Shown here: positions 18,150 to 26,227 of the stretch, piece after piece | Position numbering within the stretch: the first letter of the stretch is position 1 | Layout of the letters: each line of letters begins with the position of its first letter | NCBI GenBank assembly: GCA_024680925.1 | Contig: JAILBM010000012.1 | Location: 1 to 44,007, forward strand | Reading direction: 5' to 3' | Length of the DNA: 44,007 bases | Source of the DNA: Butyrivibrio sp. | GTDB lineage: Bacteria; Bacillota; Clostridia; Lachnospirales; Lachnospiraceae | The notes under the pieces: model-generated | Databases searched by the model: none | What the model was told of the DNA's origin: nothing | The model's input: the letters and a program-made list of their open reading frames with translations, nothing else | Translations under genes and position numbers: made by a program

Positions 18150-18674
18150 TTATTCGAATTCAACAACTCCTATATATGGAAGATTTCTATATTTCTGATC
18201 ATAGTCAAGGCCATAGCCTACTACAAATTCATCAGGAATATTAAATCCGGAATAATCCACCTTAACATCTGTAACTCTTCTCTCAGGTTTGTCAAGAAGT
18301 GTACAAAGCTTTATATCTGCAGGTTCTCTGTCGCCAAGCATCTTGATAAGATAGCTGAGGGTTCTTCCTGAATCAATGATATCCTCAACTATAAGTACAT
18401 TTTTGTCCTTAAGTGGCTCATCCAGATCCTTTACTATCTTAACTACTCCACTTGATTTAGTATCACTGCCATAGCTTGATGCTGACATAAAGTCCATGGT
18501 TACAGGAACTGTTATTCTCTTGGCAAGCTCACACATAAAAAACACTCCACCCTTTAATACACAGACAAGATGCACTGTTTTACCTGCATAATCCTTACTT
18601 ATCTGCTCTCCGAGAGCCTTAATTCTTAAATCTACTTCTTCTTCCGTCAATAAAACACGGACCTTTTCTGACAT
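18150..18674 (-). CDS. hpt: Hypoxanthine phosphoribosyltransferase
   Basis: A 174-residue purine salvage enzyme that joins hypoxanthine or guanine to PRPP, giving IMP or GMP, in the cytoplasm. The PRPP-binding signature VLIVEDIIDSGRTL is present (about residues 95-108), as are LVCVLKGGVFFMCELAKRI near the N-terminus and DEFVVGYGLDYDQKYRNLPYIG near the C-terminus. GGAGG sits within the 14-base gap to tilS, so translation is probably linked. In Firmicutes this gene commonly sits between tilS and ftsH, exactly as here. Confidence 0.96.
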   Translation of the reverse strand: MSEKVRVLLTEEEVDLRIKALGEQISKDYAGKTVHLVCVLKGGVFFMCELAKRITVPVTMDFMSASSYGSDTKSSGVVKIVKDLDEPLKDKNVLIVEDIIDSGRTLSYLIKMLGDREPADIKLCTLLDKPERRVTDVKVDYSGFNIPDEFVVGYGLDYDQKYRNLPYIGVVEFE

Positions 18675-18688
18675 TACAATATTCCTCC

Positions 18689-20101
18689 TTATGTCAAATC
18701 CTCTATCTTTATATCCAGCACTGTTTTAGTGTTGTTATCAACTTTATAAAAACTGCTTATTCTAAATCCCGGAATCCACAATATATGATCACCGTCTGCC
18801 AAAACATAAATTTCATCTCTTTTGGCTGATGGGATTTTTTCATTTATCATATATTTTCCAAGGGATTGCCGTCCATTACCGGTCATCAGATAGTCACCTT
18901 TTTTGCGGTGTCTGAAAACCAAGGATGTTTGTATTTTATCATAATCAAACATTTTAGTATATGCGCCCATTGGAATATTTTCCATATCGAAAGTCCCTGT
19001 TTTATTAACAGTTACCGTAAACTTTCCATCTATTTCAAGATATTCCTTAAATACTTTGCCTGTCTTATCCAATAGGAGGTATGTGTCATTTTCTGAATAC
19101 TCTGACACATTTTGAATATTTTTATTTATAAAGAGCATGCCATATATTCTTTGGGCAATAAGGTCATAGGGCAGATTTAGCTTCTTTGTTCCCCTGCTGT
19201 CAAGACAAAGACCAATTATACTGTATATATGTGTTGATGTTATGTCCTTTCTGTGGGGTGTTAACTTCTCCATAGCCATCAGTATAATGTTTTCCTTTAG
19301 AATATCCGGTAAAGTATTAAAAACCTCCACATTTATTTTTATTTCATCCTTTTGAAGGTCAACTTCTGCACATTCATCCATAGCATTTTGAGCCTGAGCT
19401 TTAATGTATTCATTGGCTTTATCAAGGGACTGAGCTGTTTTAGCCAGATGTTCTATACTCTTTTCATTGATTTGAGAAACGGCATAGGGCAAGATATGAT
19501 GCCTTATACGGTTTCTTGCATGGTCATCCTCAAGGTTTGTACTGTCGGTGCAATAATCTATATCATTTTCTTCAAGGTAATTTTCTATTTCTTTACGCGA
19601 AGTTTCTAAAAGAGGTCTTATGATTTTTCCTCTGATAGATCTGATTCCCACCATTCCCTGAAGTCCGCTTCCTCTGAACATGTTATAAAGCATGGTTTCT
19701 GCCAGATCGTTTAAATTATGTGCTATAGCAATTTTACCTGCGTCATACTTAACAGATAGATTTTCAAATACCCGGTACCTTTCATATCTACCGGCTTCTT
19801 CTTCTGTCATATCTTTCTCTTTAGCTATTTTTTTGATATCTGCTTCATGAAGATAGTATTCAATATTTCTTTCTTTACAGAGCTTTTTGACATATAAAGC
19901 ATCCTGTGCAGCATCATCTCTAAGTCCGTGGTTTACATGTACTACTACCAGTTTAAAATCCATTTCCAGGGACAATTTATGCAAAATAATAAGCAGACAA
20001 GTTGAGTCTGCACCTCCGGAAATCCCTGCAAGAACAACTTCACCGGGATTTATCATTTTGTTTTTTTCTATATATGCTTTTACCTTTGTTTCCAGATTCA
20101 T
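18689..20101 (-). CDS. tilS: tRNA(Ile)-lysidine synthetase
   Basis: A 470-residue ATP-dependent enzyme that modifies the anticodon C34 of tRNA-Ile (CAU) to lysidine, which is essential for reading AUA codons. The PP-loop SGGADS is at residues 28-33, and VVVHVNHGLRDDAAQDALYV follows. A DRNRIRHHILP-like motif (here DHARNRIRHHILPY) marks the synthetase core, and a C-terminal substrate-binding domain contains FRHRKKGDYL. The start is ATG after GAGGGCAACTA. A terminator and an embedded promoter-like pair lie between it and divIC, so it may be expressed separately. Confidence 0.95.
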   Translation of the reverse strand: MNLETKVKAYIEKNKMINPGEVVLAGISGGADSTCLLIILHKLSLEMDFKLVVVHVNHGLRDDAAQDALYVKKLCKERNIEYYLHEADIKKIAKEKDMTEEEAGRYERYRVFENLSVKYDAGKIAIAHNLNDLAETMLYNMFRGSGLQGMVGIRSIRGKIIRPLLETSRKEIENYLEENDIDYCTDSTNLEDDHARNRIRHHILPYAVSQINEKSIEHLAKTAQSLDKANEYIKAQAQNAMDECAEVDLQKDEIKINVEVFNTLPDILKENIILMAMEKLTPHRKDITSTHIYSIIGLCLDSRGTKKLNLPYDLIAQRIYGMLFINKNIQNVSEYSENDTYLLLDKTGKVFKEYLEIDGKFTVTVNKTGTFDMENIPMGAYTKMFDYDKIQTSLVFRHRKKGDYLMTGNGRQSLGKYMINEKIPSAKRDEIYVLADGDHILWIPGFRISSFYKVDNNTKTVLDIKIEDLT

Positions 20102-20119
20102 TAGTTGCCCTCAGTATTT

Positions 20120-20148
20120 GTTATATACGGTAAAAAAATTGCAGACAA
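20120..20148 (-). promoter_or_regulatory. Predicted tilS promoter overlapping the divIC terminator
   Basis: On the minus strand TTGTCT (20143-20148) lies 17 bases from TATAAC (20120-20125). The -35 box is part of the terminator's 3' arm and the T-tract forms the spacer. Confidence 0.4.
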
Positions 20149-20174
20149 CATAGCACATGGCATTGTAGTCTGCA
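20131..20174 (-). terminator. Terminator after divIC
   Basis: TGCAGAC and GTCTGCA (20168-20174 and 20140-20146) form the stem base on the minus strand, followed by ATTTTTTT. It begins right after the divIC stop codon. Confidence 0.75.
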
Positions 20175-20498
20175 TTATTTTCCCTGATCTTCATCTTTAA
20201 ATATAATTTCACCGGGATAAACCAAACCCAGTTTCTGTCTTGCAACTTCCTCAATGTACTTGCGGGTTTGAGTATATTTTTCATATTCAGCAATTTCGTC
20301 ACTTCTCTCAAGCTCACTGTCAATCTGTAGTTGAAGTGCGTCTTCTTTTGACTGATATTCTTTTTCTTTTTGTACTAAACTTATACTCTTAACAGATACA
20401 ACTCCGAGCAGCAGAAAAACCACCACAATAGATAAAGCTATCCCCACTCTGTTCTGCAAAGAGCTTCCCCTTTTATACCTGGCTCTTTTTGATGACAT
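20175..20498 (-). CDS. divIC: Septum formation initiator / DivIC-FtsL family protein
   Basis: A 107-residue bitopic division protein. The basic cytoplasmic N-terminus (SSKRARYKRGSSLQNR) is followed by one membrane span (about 18-38), an external coiled coil (about 40-75) and the family end pattern YIEEVARQKLGLVYPGEIIF, typical of the DivIC/FtsB family. It should join the FtsL-FtsB-like complex at the septum. The position after the S4 protein RqcP and before tilS matches Bacillus. Its own promoter overlaps the rqcP stop codon, and a terminator follows directly. Confidence 0.88.
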   Translation of the reverse strand: MSSKRARYKRGSSLQNRVGIALSIVVVFLLLGVVSVKSISLVQKEKEYQSKEDALQLQIDSELERSDEIAEYEKYTQTRKYIEEVARQKLGLVYPGEIIFKDEDQGK

Positions 20499-20535
20499 CT
20501 TATACCCTCATAGATTTTTTCTATATATACTCAAT

Positions 20536-20563
20536 TTTATAACACTTGTTACTTCTGTGTCAA
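20536..20563 (-). promoter_or_regulatory. Predicted divIC promoter
   Basis: TTGACA (20558-20563, minus strand) lies 16 bases from TATAAA (20536-20541). The -35 box overlaps the rqcP stop codon. Confidence 0.6.
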
Positions 20564-20799
20564 ATATAACGAAAGAGCTTTGAGACATCTTCTTTATGAA
20601 TTGTTTCCTGTATATCCAAAACTTCAACATTTACATCTTTATTGCCAAACTGGATAGTAAGCTTATCACCTACTTTAACATCAGTTGATGCCTTGGCAGG
20701 TCTTCCGTTTATCTGTACTCTTCCTGCATCACAGGCTTCGTTGGCAACTGTGCGTCTTTTTATAAGTCGTGTAATCTTTAAATACTTATCCAGTCTCAT
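20560..20799 (-). CDS. rqcP: S4-domain RNA-binding protein RqcP
   Basis: A 79-residue S4-domain protein. It begins MRLDKYLKITRLIKRRTVAN, the classic S4 fold start, followed by GRVQINGRPAKASTDVKVGD. RqcP (formerly YabO) stabilises P-site tRNA on the obstructed 50S subunit in ribosome quality control, helping RqcH add alanine tails. The frame can be extended to 20844, but GGAGGATTTAC precedes the ATG at 20799, so that start is used. The gene follows the HU gene and its terminator and precedes divIC, the conserved context. Confidence 0.9.
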   Translation of the reverse strand: MRLDKYLKITRLIKRRTVANEACDAGRVQINGRPAKASTDVKVGDKLTIQFGNKDVNVEVLDIQETIHKEDVSKLFRYI

Positions 20800-20825
20800 G
20801 TAAATCCTCCGTAAATGCTTTTTAT

Positions 20826-20856
20826 GAAAAAGGCCTATAGACAATGTCTACAGGCC
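20826..20856 (-). terminator. Terminator after the HU gene
   Basis: GGCCTGTAGACA and TGTCTATAGGCC pair around one base on the minus strand, followed by TTTTTC. Confidence 0.85.
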
Positions 20857-20870
20857 GAATTTAAGCTAAA

Positions 20871-21149
20871 TTATTTCTTGTTTACAGCATCCTTAAGAGC
20901 CTTACCAGCCTTAAATTTAGGTGCAAATGATGCTGCGATTTTCATAACATCGCCTGTCTGTGGGTTTCTACCCTCTCTTGCAGCTCTCTTAGATACTTCG
21001 AATGTACCAAAGCCAACAAGCTGAACCTTATTCTGTTTCTTAAGTTCTGCTGTTACTGTGTCTGTGAAAGCCTTAACTGCCTTCTCAGCATCCTTTTTTG
21101 ATAATCCTGCTTCGTCAGCGATAGCTGCGATTAATTCTGTCTTGTTCAT
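20871..21149 (-). CDS. hup: HU-family DNA-binding protein
   Basis: A 92-residue histone-like protein that bends and compacts the chromosome. It has the family start MNKTELIAAIADEAGLSKKD, the core KVQLVGFGTFEVSKRAAREG and the arm motif GRNPQTGDVMKIAA, all typical. The ribosome site CCAGGAGGGAG is strong. Upstream lies a leader with a stable hairpin and a promoter-like pair, and a terminator ends it, so it is likely a single-gene transcript. Which HU paralog it is cannot be said. Confidence 0.95.
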   Translation of the reverse strand: MNKTELIAAIADEAGLSKKDAEKAVKAFTDTVTAELKKQNKVQLVGFGTFEVSKRAAREGRNPQTGDVMKIAASFAPKFKAGKALKDAVNKK

Positions 21150-21184
21150 TAATGAACTCCCTCCTGGTGTTAATGTTAATATAA

Positions 21185-21202
21185 GCGCTCTTTTTAGAGC
21201 GC
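21185..21202 (-). promoter_or_regulatory. Hairpin in HU mRNA leader
   Basis: GCGCTCT and AGAGCGC form a 7-bp stem with a 4-base A loop on the minus strand, between promoter and ribosome site. No T run follows, so it is not a terminator; it may stabilise or control the mRNA. Confidence 0.5.
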
Positions 21203-21209
21203 CCTTATT

Positions 21210-21238
21210 AACTTATACTGATAACAAGCCAATGTCAA
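21210..21238 (-). promoter_or_regulatory. Predicted HU promoter
   Basis: TTGACA (21233-21238) lies 17 bases from TAAGTT (21210-21215); TATAAG is found 15 bases away, so the exact -10 box is uncertain. Confidence 0.5.
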
Positions 21239-21244
21239 GCAAAA

Positions 21245-21275
21245 AATCCCCTATTTATAGGCTTTTTTGACTATT
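21245..21275 (-). terminator. Weak terminator after the PEGA gene
   Basis: A short stem CCTAT/ATAGG on the minus strand is followed by GGATTTTTT. It is weak, but no better stop is seen in the gap. Confidence 0.35.
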
Positions 21276-21307
21276 TCTATCAAAATTGTGCCTAAAATTG
21301 GTTGTTT

Positions 21308-23059
21308 TTATAAACCACCAAGACAGGCTCCTGTAGCTGCCGAATCGGAAGCAGCTTCATCACTAGTTGAAGAGGCTTCTGATGAGCCCGATTCCTCTTC
21401 TTCCTTTTCATTAGATGATGCACTGCTTGCGCTGTCTGAACTTGTACTATCTTCTGAGGATGTACTCTCTGATGAAGAACTATCATCACTATCCGCACTT
21501 GATGAGCTTGATGAACTATCGGCACTATCTGCGCTTGATGCACTTGATGAGCTGTCAGCACTATCAGCACTTGATGCACTGGAGGAACTATCTGCGCTGT
21601 CAGCACTTGATGCACTTGATGAGCTATCAGCACTATCGTCATCTGATGCTGCCTTCCTTGTAGGGAATGTAAGATTTACATTACATTTATCAGAATCAAT
21701 CAGTATTGTATAGCTGTTTACAGTGCCGTCTTCATCTATGGTTATGGCATGGGTTCCAACTTTTTTCTTAATGGATACCGGGGCTATTCCCACATAATTT
21801 CCGTTAAAATATACTGCTGCTCCTTCAGGTCCAAGTACATTTATCTTATAACCTTTTACATAACCGTTGGCATCCACTGCTGATTCTGTTGAAGCTGTGG
21901 TTGCACTGTTACCGCTGACATCTTTTTTCTTTTTGGTAGTAGATGCGCTTGATGCACTGTCTGAGCTGTCCTTTGAGTTCTTTTTTGAAGACGCTGCTGT
22001 TGCTGAGGCGGTACTTTCTGTACTTGATGAATCCGTTGAATTCCCGGTAGCTGTAGCATCTTTTTCAAGATCAATTGAAACAACAGATGAGGCGCTGCCT
22101 ACCTTGAGATATTTTGTAACGGTTATATAACCGTCTGCCATTACCTTAAGAGAATGGTAGCCATACACTATGCTTTGCGGAATCCCTGCAATTACCTCTT
22201 CTCCATCCACAAATACCTGTGCATTAACAGGAGTTACTTCAAAGGTTACAAGACCTTCCTTAGGCTTTTCTATTTCTATTTTACTTGTATCTATTACAGT
22301 TTCATGGTTACTGGATACTTCCACCTGCTGGGTATAATCTGCGCCGTTTCCCATAATATGCATTTTGTACTCACCTTCTGCCACAGACAAAAGCATATTA
22401 GGTGTAACTTTTCGAATTACTACATTATCAAGCTCTATCCATGATCCCACAAGGCTTACATCCTCAACATTATCTGATGAAAGTGACAGATATCCATGCC
22501 CCTTATCCACTACAATACTGTAAATTTCTTTATCGATTCCCTTTACTGTAATGGAATCTATTGGAAGTATACTCTCACTTGATACCAGTTCTCCGTCATC
22601 AATGATAAGAGCTGCTCTGTCCATATGGTAGCTTTCTCCGTTTATCTCCACCATATCATTTTCATCCGGCAAAAGATCAAAGCTGTTAACATTAAGACTG
22701 GTCCAGGCTATCTGAGATTTTTGCATATAGGTAAGATGTCTGGTACTTTTTAAAAATCTTATATCTACCACATCTCCCTCTTGAAGCAGTGCTGCCGAAA
22801 GAGCTCTGCCATATTCGTCATAGATAAAAGAGGTATTATCATAATCCAGTGTATAGCCCTTTCCGGTGGCATGATTCCTGAATTTGATTTTTTTATTCTC
22901 CGTATCCACGCTTCTTATGGTACAAGTATCAGCAGAATCATATTTTCCAATAAGTGATACTCTTGTTACTTCCTGCGAAGTGGCAATTGAAGCCTGACTC
23001 ATTTCCATGAACAGACTTGCTGCCATTACTAATGCTAATCCCCTGCATAAATTTTTCAT
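21308..23059 (-). CDS. Exported PEGA-domain protein with Ser/Asp-rich repeat tail
   Basis: A 583-residue secreted protein of unknown function. A signal peptide (about 1-27) precedes a beta-rich region (about 30-255), a first PEGA-like domain (about 263-330, with NAQVFVDGEEV and KVMADGYITVTKYL), a Ser/Thr/Lys linker (335-395), a second PEGA-like domain (about 398-465, GAAVYFNGNYVGIAPVSI) and a tail of about 114 residues rich in Ser, Asp, Ala and Glu. The tail contains 12-residue repeats of the type SSSSASSADSAD and ends in ACLGGL, with one Cys near the end; no LPXTG anchor is present. PEGA domains are associated with surface proteins. The start overlaps the ribosome site in the cca stop region, so translation is probably coupled to cca. 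Confidence 0.75.
   Translation of the reverse strand: MKNLCRGLALVMAASLFMEMSQASIATSQEVTRVSLIGKYDSADTCTIRSVDTENKKIKFRNHATGKGYTLDYDNTSFIYDEYGRALSAALLQEGDVVDIRFLKSTRHLTYMQKSQIAWTSLNVNSFDLLPDENDMVEINGESYHMDRAALIIDDGELVSSESILPIDSITVKGIDKEIYSIVVDKGHGYLSLSSDNVEDVSLVGSWIELDNVVIRKVTPNMLLSVAEGEYKMHIMGNGADYTQQVEVSSNHETVIDTSKIEIEKPKEGLVTFEVTPVNAQVFVDGEEVIAGIPQSIVYGYHSLKVMADGYITVTKYLKVGSASSVVSIDLEKDATATGNSTDSSSTESTASATAASSKKNSKDSSDSASSASTTKKKKDVSGNSATTASTESAVDANGYVKGYKINVLGPEGAAVYFNGNYVGIAPVSIKKKVGTHAITIDEDGTVNSYTILIDSDKCNVNLTFPTRKAASDDDSADSSSSASSADSADSSSSASSADSADSSSSASSADSADSSSSSSSADSDDSSSSESTSSEDSTSSDSASSASSNEKEEEESGSSEASSTSDEAASDSAATGACLGGL
21480..21623 (-). repeat. Four tandem 36-bp units coding Ser/Asp repeats
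   Basis: Four units (21480, 21516, 21552 and 21588 as left ends) encode 12-residue Ser/Asp/Ala repeats in the tail of the PEGA protein, and a partial fifth follows. Units differ at synonymous sites, so duplication is not very recent. Confidence 0.8.
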
Positions 23060-23061
23060 TT

Positions 23062-24405
23062 TTATTCTCCGCTCATAAACCTTTTCAGATTGACGGGTTC
23101 TAATAAATATTCCTTTGTATTATGGGAAGGTTCATTTAAAACATCCCTTAACATATTCATAAGTGTATCTCCGATTTGTTTTCCCGGTTTTATACCAAGA
23201 GATACAAGATCGTTGCCTTTTACACTTAAAGTCTTTAATGAAAGACAATCTCCCTCTTCCACAATCTTTTCATACTGCTTTTCGAGATCATCAATCCATT
23301 CAAGCTTTTCGTTTCTCATATAATTACTCTGTGCTAATGTATCGGCTCTTTTTACCTTAAACATTAGAGGGTAATCCTTTTCACCAACTTTATATATACT
23401 CATTCTGACCTTGGCAGGTGTTATTTTAAACCGGATATCATGGTACTTAACCAGATTACACACTCTGTCCATGGTATCTCTGTCAAATTTTAACCTTCGC
23501 ATAATTGTTTTAGCCATGTCTGCACTGATTTTTTCATGACCTATAAAATGAGAATTACCTTTTTCATCTATGGTGTGAGCTTTAGGCTTACCTATATCAT
23601 GGAAAAGCATGGTAAGTCTTAAAAGTCTGTCAGCTTCCACATTTTGTATGGATTTCACAATATGTTCACCAACGTTGTAGCAGTGATGTTTTGTATTTTG
23701 TGGTGTGGCCATACATATATCAAATTCCGGCAGTATCACCTTTGTTATTCCCATTTTATATGCATCCAGAAGCTTTTCCGGATACTTGGAGGTGAGCATT
23801 TTAACCAGCTCTACCTGTATTCTTTCAGCACTGATTTTTTCAAGTGTAGGGGCAAGCTCCTTAATTGCAATTTTGGTGTTTTCATCAATATCATATCCAA
23901 GCTGCGCAGAGAATCTTATGGCTCTCATTATTCTAAGGGCATCCTCGCCAAAACGTTCCCTGGGATTACCTACACATCTGATGACTTTCTTTTCAATATC
24001 TTCGATTCCGCCAAAATTATCTATAAGTCCTTCTTCGTCATTGTAGGCCATGGCATTTATGGTAAAATCCCGTCTTTCCATATCCTGCCTCAAACTTGCA
24101 GTAAAGGTTACTTCTTTGGGATGCCTGTTATCGCTGTACTCTCCGTCAATTCTATAGGTTGTGACTTCATATCCATCTTTACCCATCATGACTGTTACGG
24201 TGCCATGTTCAATTCCTGTATCTATGGTTCTTTTAAAGAGTTTTTTTATATCCTGAGGCTTGGCACTTGTTGTTATGTCCCAATCGCCGGGTATTCGTCC
24301 AAGTATGGAATCTCTTACGCATCCGCCTACAACATAGGCTTCAAATCCTGCATTATGTATGGTGTTTAGTATTATTTTTGCTTTTTCAGGTATTTCTATT
24401 TTCAT
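23062..24405 (-). CDS. cca: CCA-adding tRNA nucleotidyltransferase with HD domain
   Basis: A 447-residue enzyme from the chosen start. The class II nucleotidyltransferase core has YVVGGCVRDSILGRIPGDWD near residue 25, with RRDFTINAMAY (about 105) and a conserved GNPRERFGEDALRIMRAIRF (about 145). An HD domain follows (LTMLFHDIGKPKAHT, about 265-280). It adds or repairs the CCA end of tRNAs. The frame opens at a TTG at 24423, but an ATG at 24405 begins KIEIPEKAK; neither has a strong ribosome site, so the start is uncertain by 6 codons. The exported PEGA gene follows with an almost overlapping start. Confidence 0.93.
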   Translation of the reverse strand: MKIEIPEKAKIILNTIHNAGFEAYVVGGCVRDSILGRIPGDWDITTSAKPQDIKKLFKRTIDTGIEHGTVTVMMGKDGYEVTTYRIDGEYSDNRHPKEVTFTASLRQDMERRDFTINAMAYNDEEGLIDNFGGIEDIEKKVIRCVGNPRERFGEDALRIMRAIRFSAQLGYDIDENTKIAIKELAPTLEKISAERIQVELVKMLTSKYPEKLLDAYKMGITKVILPEFDICMATPQNTKHHCYNVGEHIVKSIQNVEADRLLRLTMLFHDIGKPKAHTIDEKGNSHFIGHEKISADMAKTIMRRLKFDRDTMDRVCNLVKYHDIRFKITPAKVRMSIYKVGEKDYPLMFKVKRADTLAQSNYMRNEKLEWIDDLEKQYEKIVEEGDCLSLKTLSVKGNDLVSLGIKPGKQIGDTLMNMLRDVLNEPSHNTKEYLLEPVNLKRFMSGE

Positions 24406-24505
24406 ATCTTCATAATATCGCAAAAAATACCCATTGTGAATAAATCTCTATGAATTTCTGTGATTAAGTTATATACTAAATATATGTTATACAGAGGATA
24501 ATAAT

Positions 24506-26227
24506 ATGAAATATTGGAATAAATTCAGTGTTGTTCTTGTGGTGGTAATATTATTTTTCATCCTTACCATGTATTTTTTATTTAACAGTAAGGTCTTTAA
24601 TACTACACCGGATAATGAAATATACAACCTTTCTGAAGGCTGGACCATTACCGCTTCCGGTTCAACCTATGAAAATATTGTCCTTTCGGATGCTGATATT
24701 GGTGTCCAAAACTATGATGACATAGTTACCTTATCTACTACCATGCCATCCATAACTGTTCCTTCCCCTGTAATTTATTTTGCATCTGCTTTATCTGAAG
24801 TTGATGTTTACCTTGACGATGCGCTGATCTATGAGTTTGGTGATGACTACCTGCTCCGTTTTGGATTTGTTCCAAAAATCTACAATGTTGTTGTACTTCC
24901 TGATGACTATCAGGGAAAAGAGCTTTTTATAAAGCTTACAAGCAAAGATGAAGTGGCTTTTTCCGGTCTTTCAAGTGTTCTTTTTGGAAACCGTCACGAT
25001 ATTTTTATATCCTCTATTCAGTCTTTAAGGTTACCTATATTTTCCGGTATTTTCCTTATAGTTTTTGCATGTATTTTATTTATATTATCTCCTTATGTTT
25101 ATATTTTTAACGGTAAAGATTTAAAGATTACCTTATGCGGATTAATTTCTTTGGATTTAGGTCTTTATATTCTTGCCTATAACAAGATTTTTTATCTTTT
25201 CTCGGATCTTCTTTTCCTGAATACATTATTGGAATTTTTTTCTTTATATTTTATGCCTTCAACAATACTTTTATACTTGTCCAGAATTTTCACAGGCAGG
25301 AATCGTCTTGTTTTTAATCTTTTACTTGCCGTGAATACTATATTTACAATTACTGTCCTGGTACTTGGTTTTACAAATATTGTTCCCATTACACGATATA
25401 CATCAATTCTTCATGCTCTTGTTTTTGTAGAAATGCCTGTATCAGTTTTTCTGATTCTGAGGGACATCTTAAGCAAGAAAAAAGACGAATTCACATTCCA
25501 GTCCTATACAGCAGAAAACATTTTTCTTATAGGTCTTTTGGTATTTATGATCTTCTCAATGATTGATATTGTTAAATTCAATATTTATAAGTATATGAGC
25601 TCTGCCGGAGAAGTAAGTGCCAGCATTGACTTTATGACAATCGGTTCCCTTACACTGATTATTTGTGTACTTCTCAATTACTTTTTTTATACAGTCAATA
25701 ATATGAATGCCGAAGTAGAACGAATGCATCTGGTGGGTCTTGCCTATACCGATGCCCTCTCAGGCCTTGCAAACAGAGCCAGATGTGAGCAGGTAATGGA
25801 TGATCTTTCTGCAGAAAACAAAGATTATTCCATTATCAGTATGGATATGGACTATTTAAAAAAGGTTAACGATACCTATGGTCATGAAGAAGGAGACAGA
25901 TTGATTATCGGCTTTGCCACAATTTTAAATCAGGTATTTTGGGATGCTGCTCTTATAGGACGTATGGGTGGTGATGAATTTATTGTCATATCAAAAGACC
26001 CCTCAGCAAAGACCTGGAGCAAAAAGCTTAACGATCTTAACAATACAATTTCAGAATGGAATAAAAAAGAACATAAATTTAAATATAGTGCCTCTGTAGG
26101 CTTTGCCAGCAGCTCTGAAGCTCCGGGACATTCCGCCATGGATGTTTATATGCTTGCAGATAACAGAATGTATTCCATGAAAAATGAACGTCACAGACAA
26201 AGAGAGGAGGCATCAGGAAATGACTAA
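24506..26227 (+). CDS. Membrane diguanylate cyclase with 7TM sensor, copy 1
   Basis: A 573-residue signalling protein. It has a first membrane helix (about 8-27), an extracellular jelly-roll-like region (about 35-165) of the 7TMR-DISM type, about seven membrane helices (about 170-395) and a GGDEF domain (about 415-565). The active-site loop reads RMGGDEF, so it should be catalytically competent; no RxxD inhibitory site lies at the usual place. It probably makes cyclic-di-GMP in response to an external ligand. AGAGGATAAT precedes the ATG. The following paralog overlaps its stop by 8 bases. Confidence 0.87.
   Translation: MKYWNKFSVVLVVVILFFILTMYFLFNSKVFNTTPDNEIYNLSEGWTITASGSTYENIVLSDADIGVQNYDDIVTLSTTMPSITVPSPVIYFASALSEVDVYLDDALIYEFGDDYLLRFGFVPKIYNVVVLPDDYQGKELFIKLTSKDEVAFSGLSSVLFGNRHDIFISSIQSLRLPIFSGIFLIVFACILFILSPYVYIFNGKDLKITLCGLISLDLGLYILAYNKIFYLFSDLLFLNTLLEFFSLYFMPSTILLYLSRIFTGRNRLVFNLLLAVNTIFTITVLVLGFTNIVPITRYTSILHALVFVEMPVSVFLILRDILSKKKDEFTFQSYTAENIFLIGLLVFMIFSMIDIVKFNIYKYMSSAGEVSASIDFMTIGSLTLIICVLLNYFFYTVNNMNAEVERMHLVGLAYTDALSGLANRARCEQVMDDLSAENKDYSIISMDMDYLKKVNDTYGHEEGDRLIIGFATILNQVFWDAALIGRMGGDEFIVISKDPSAKTWSKKLNDLNNTISEWNKKEHKFKYSASVGFASSSEAPGHSAMDVYMLADNRMYSMKNERHRQREEASGND

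Noticed and set aside
21480-21623. CRISPR-like tandem units
   Set aside because: Units are contiguous 36-base coding repeats without spacers and stay in frame with the PEGA protein.
21292-21642. Minus-strand frame rich in His, Gln and Val in the repeat region
   Set aside because: An alternate frame of the Ser/Asp repeats; low complexity is inherited from the repeat.
23644-24369. 241-residue plus-strand frame
   Set aside because: Antisense shadow of the cca gene, without a ribosome site or family likeness.
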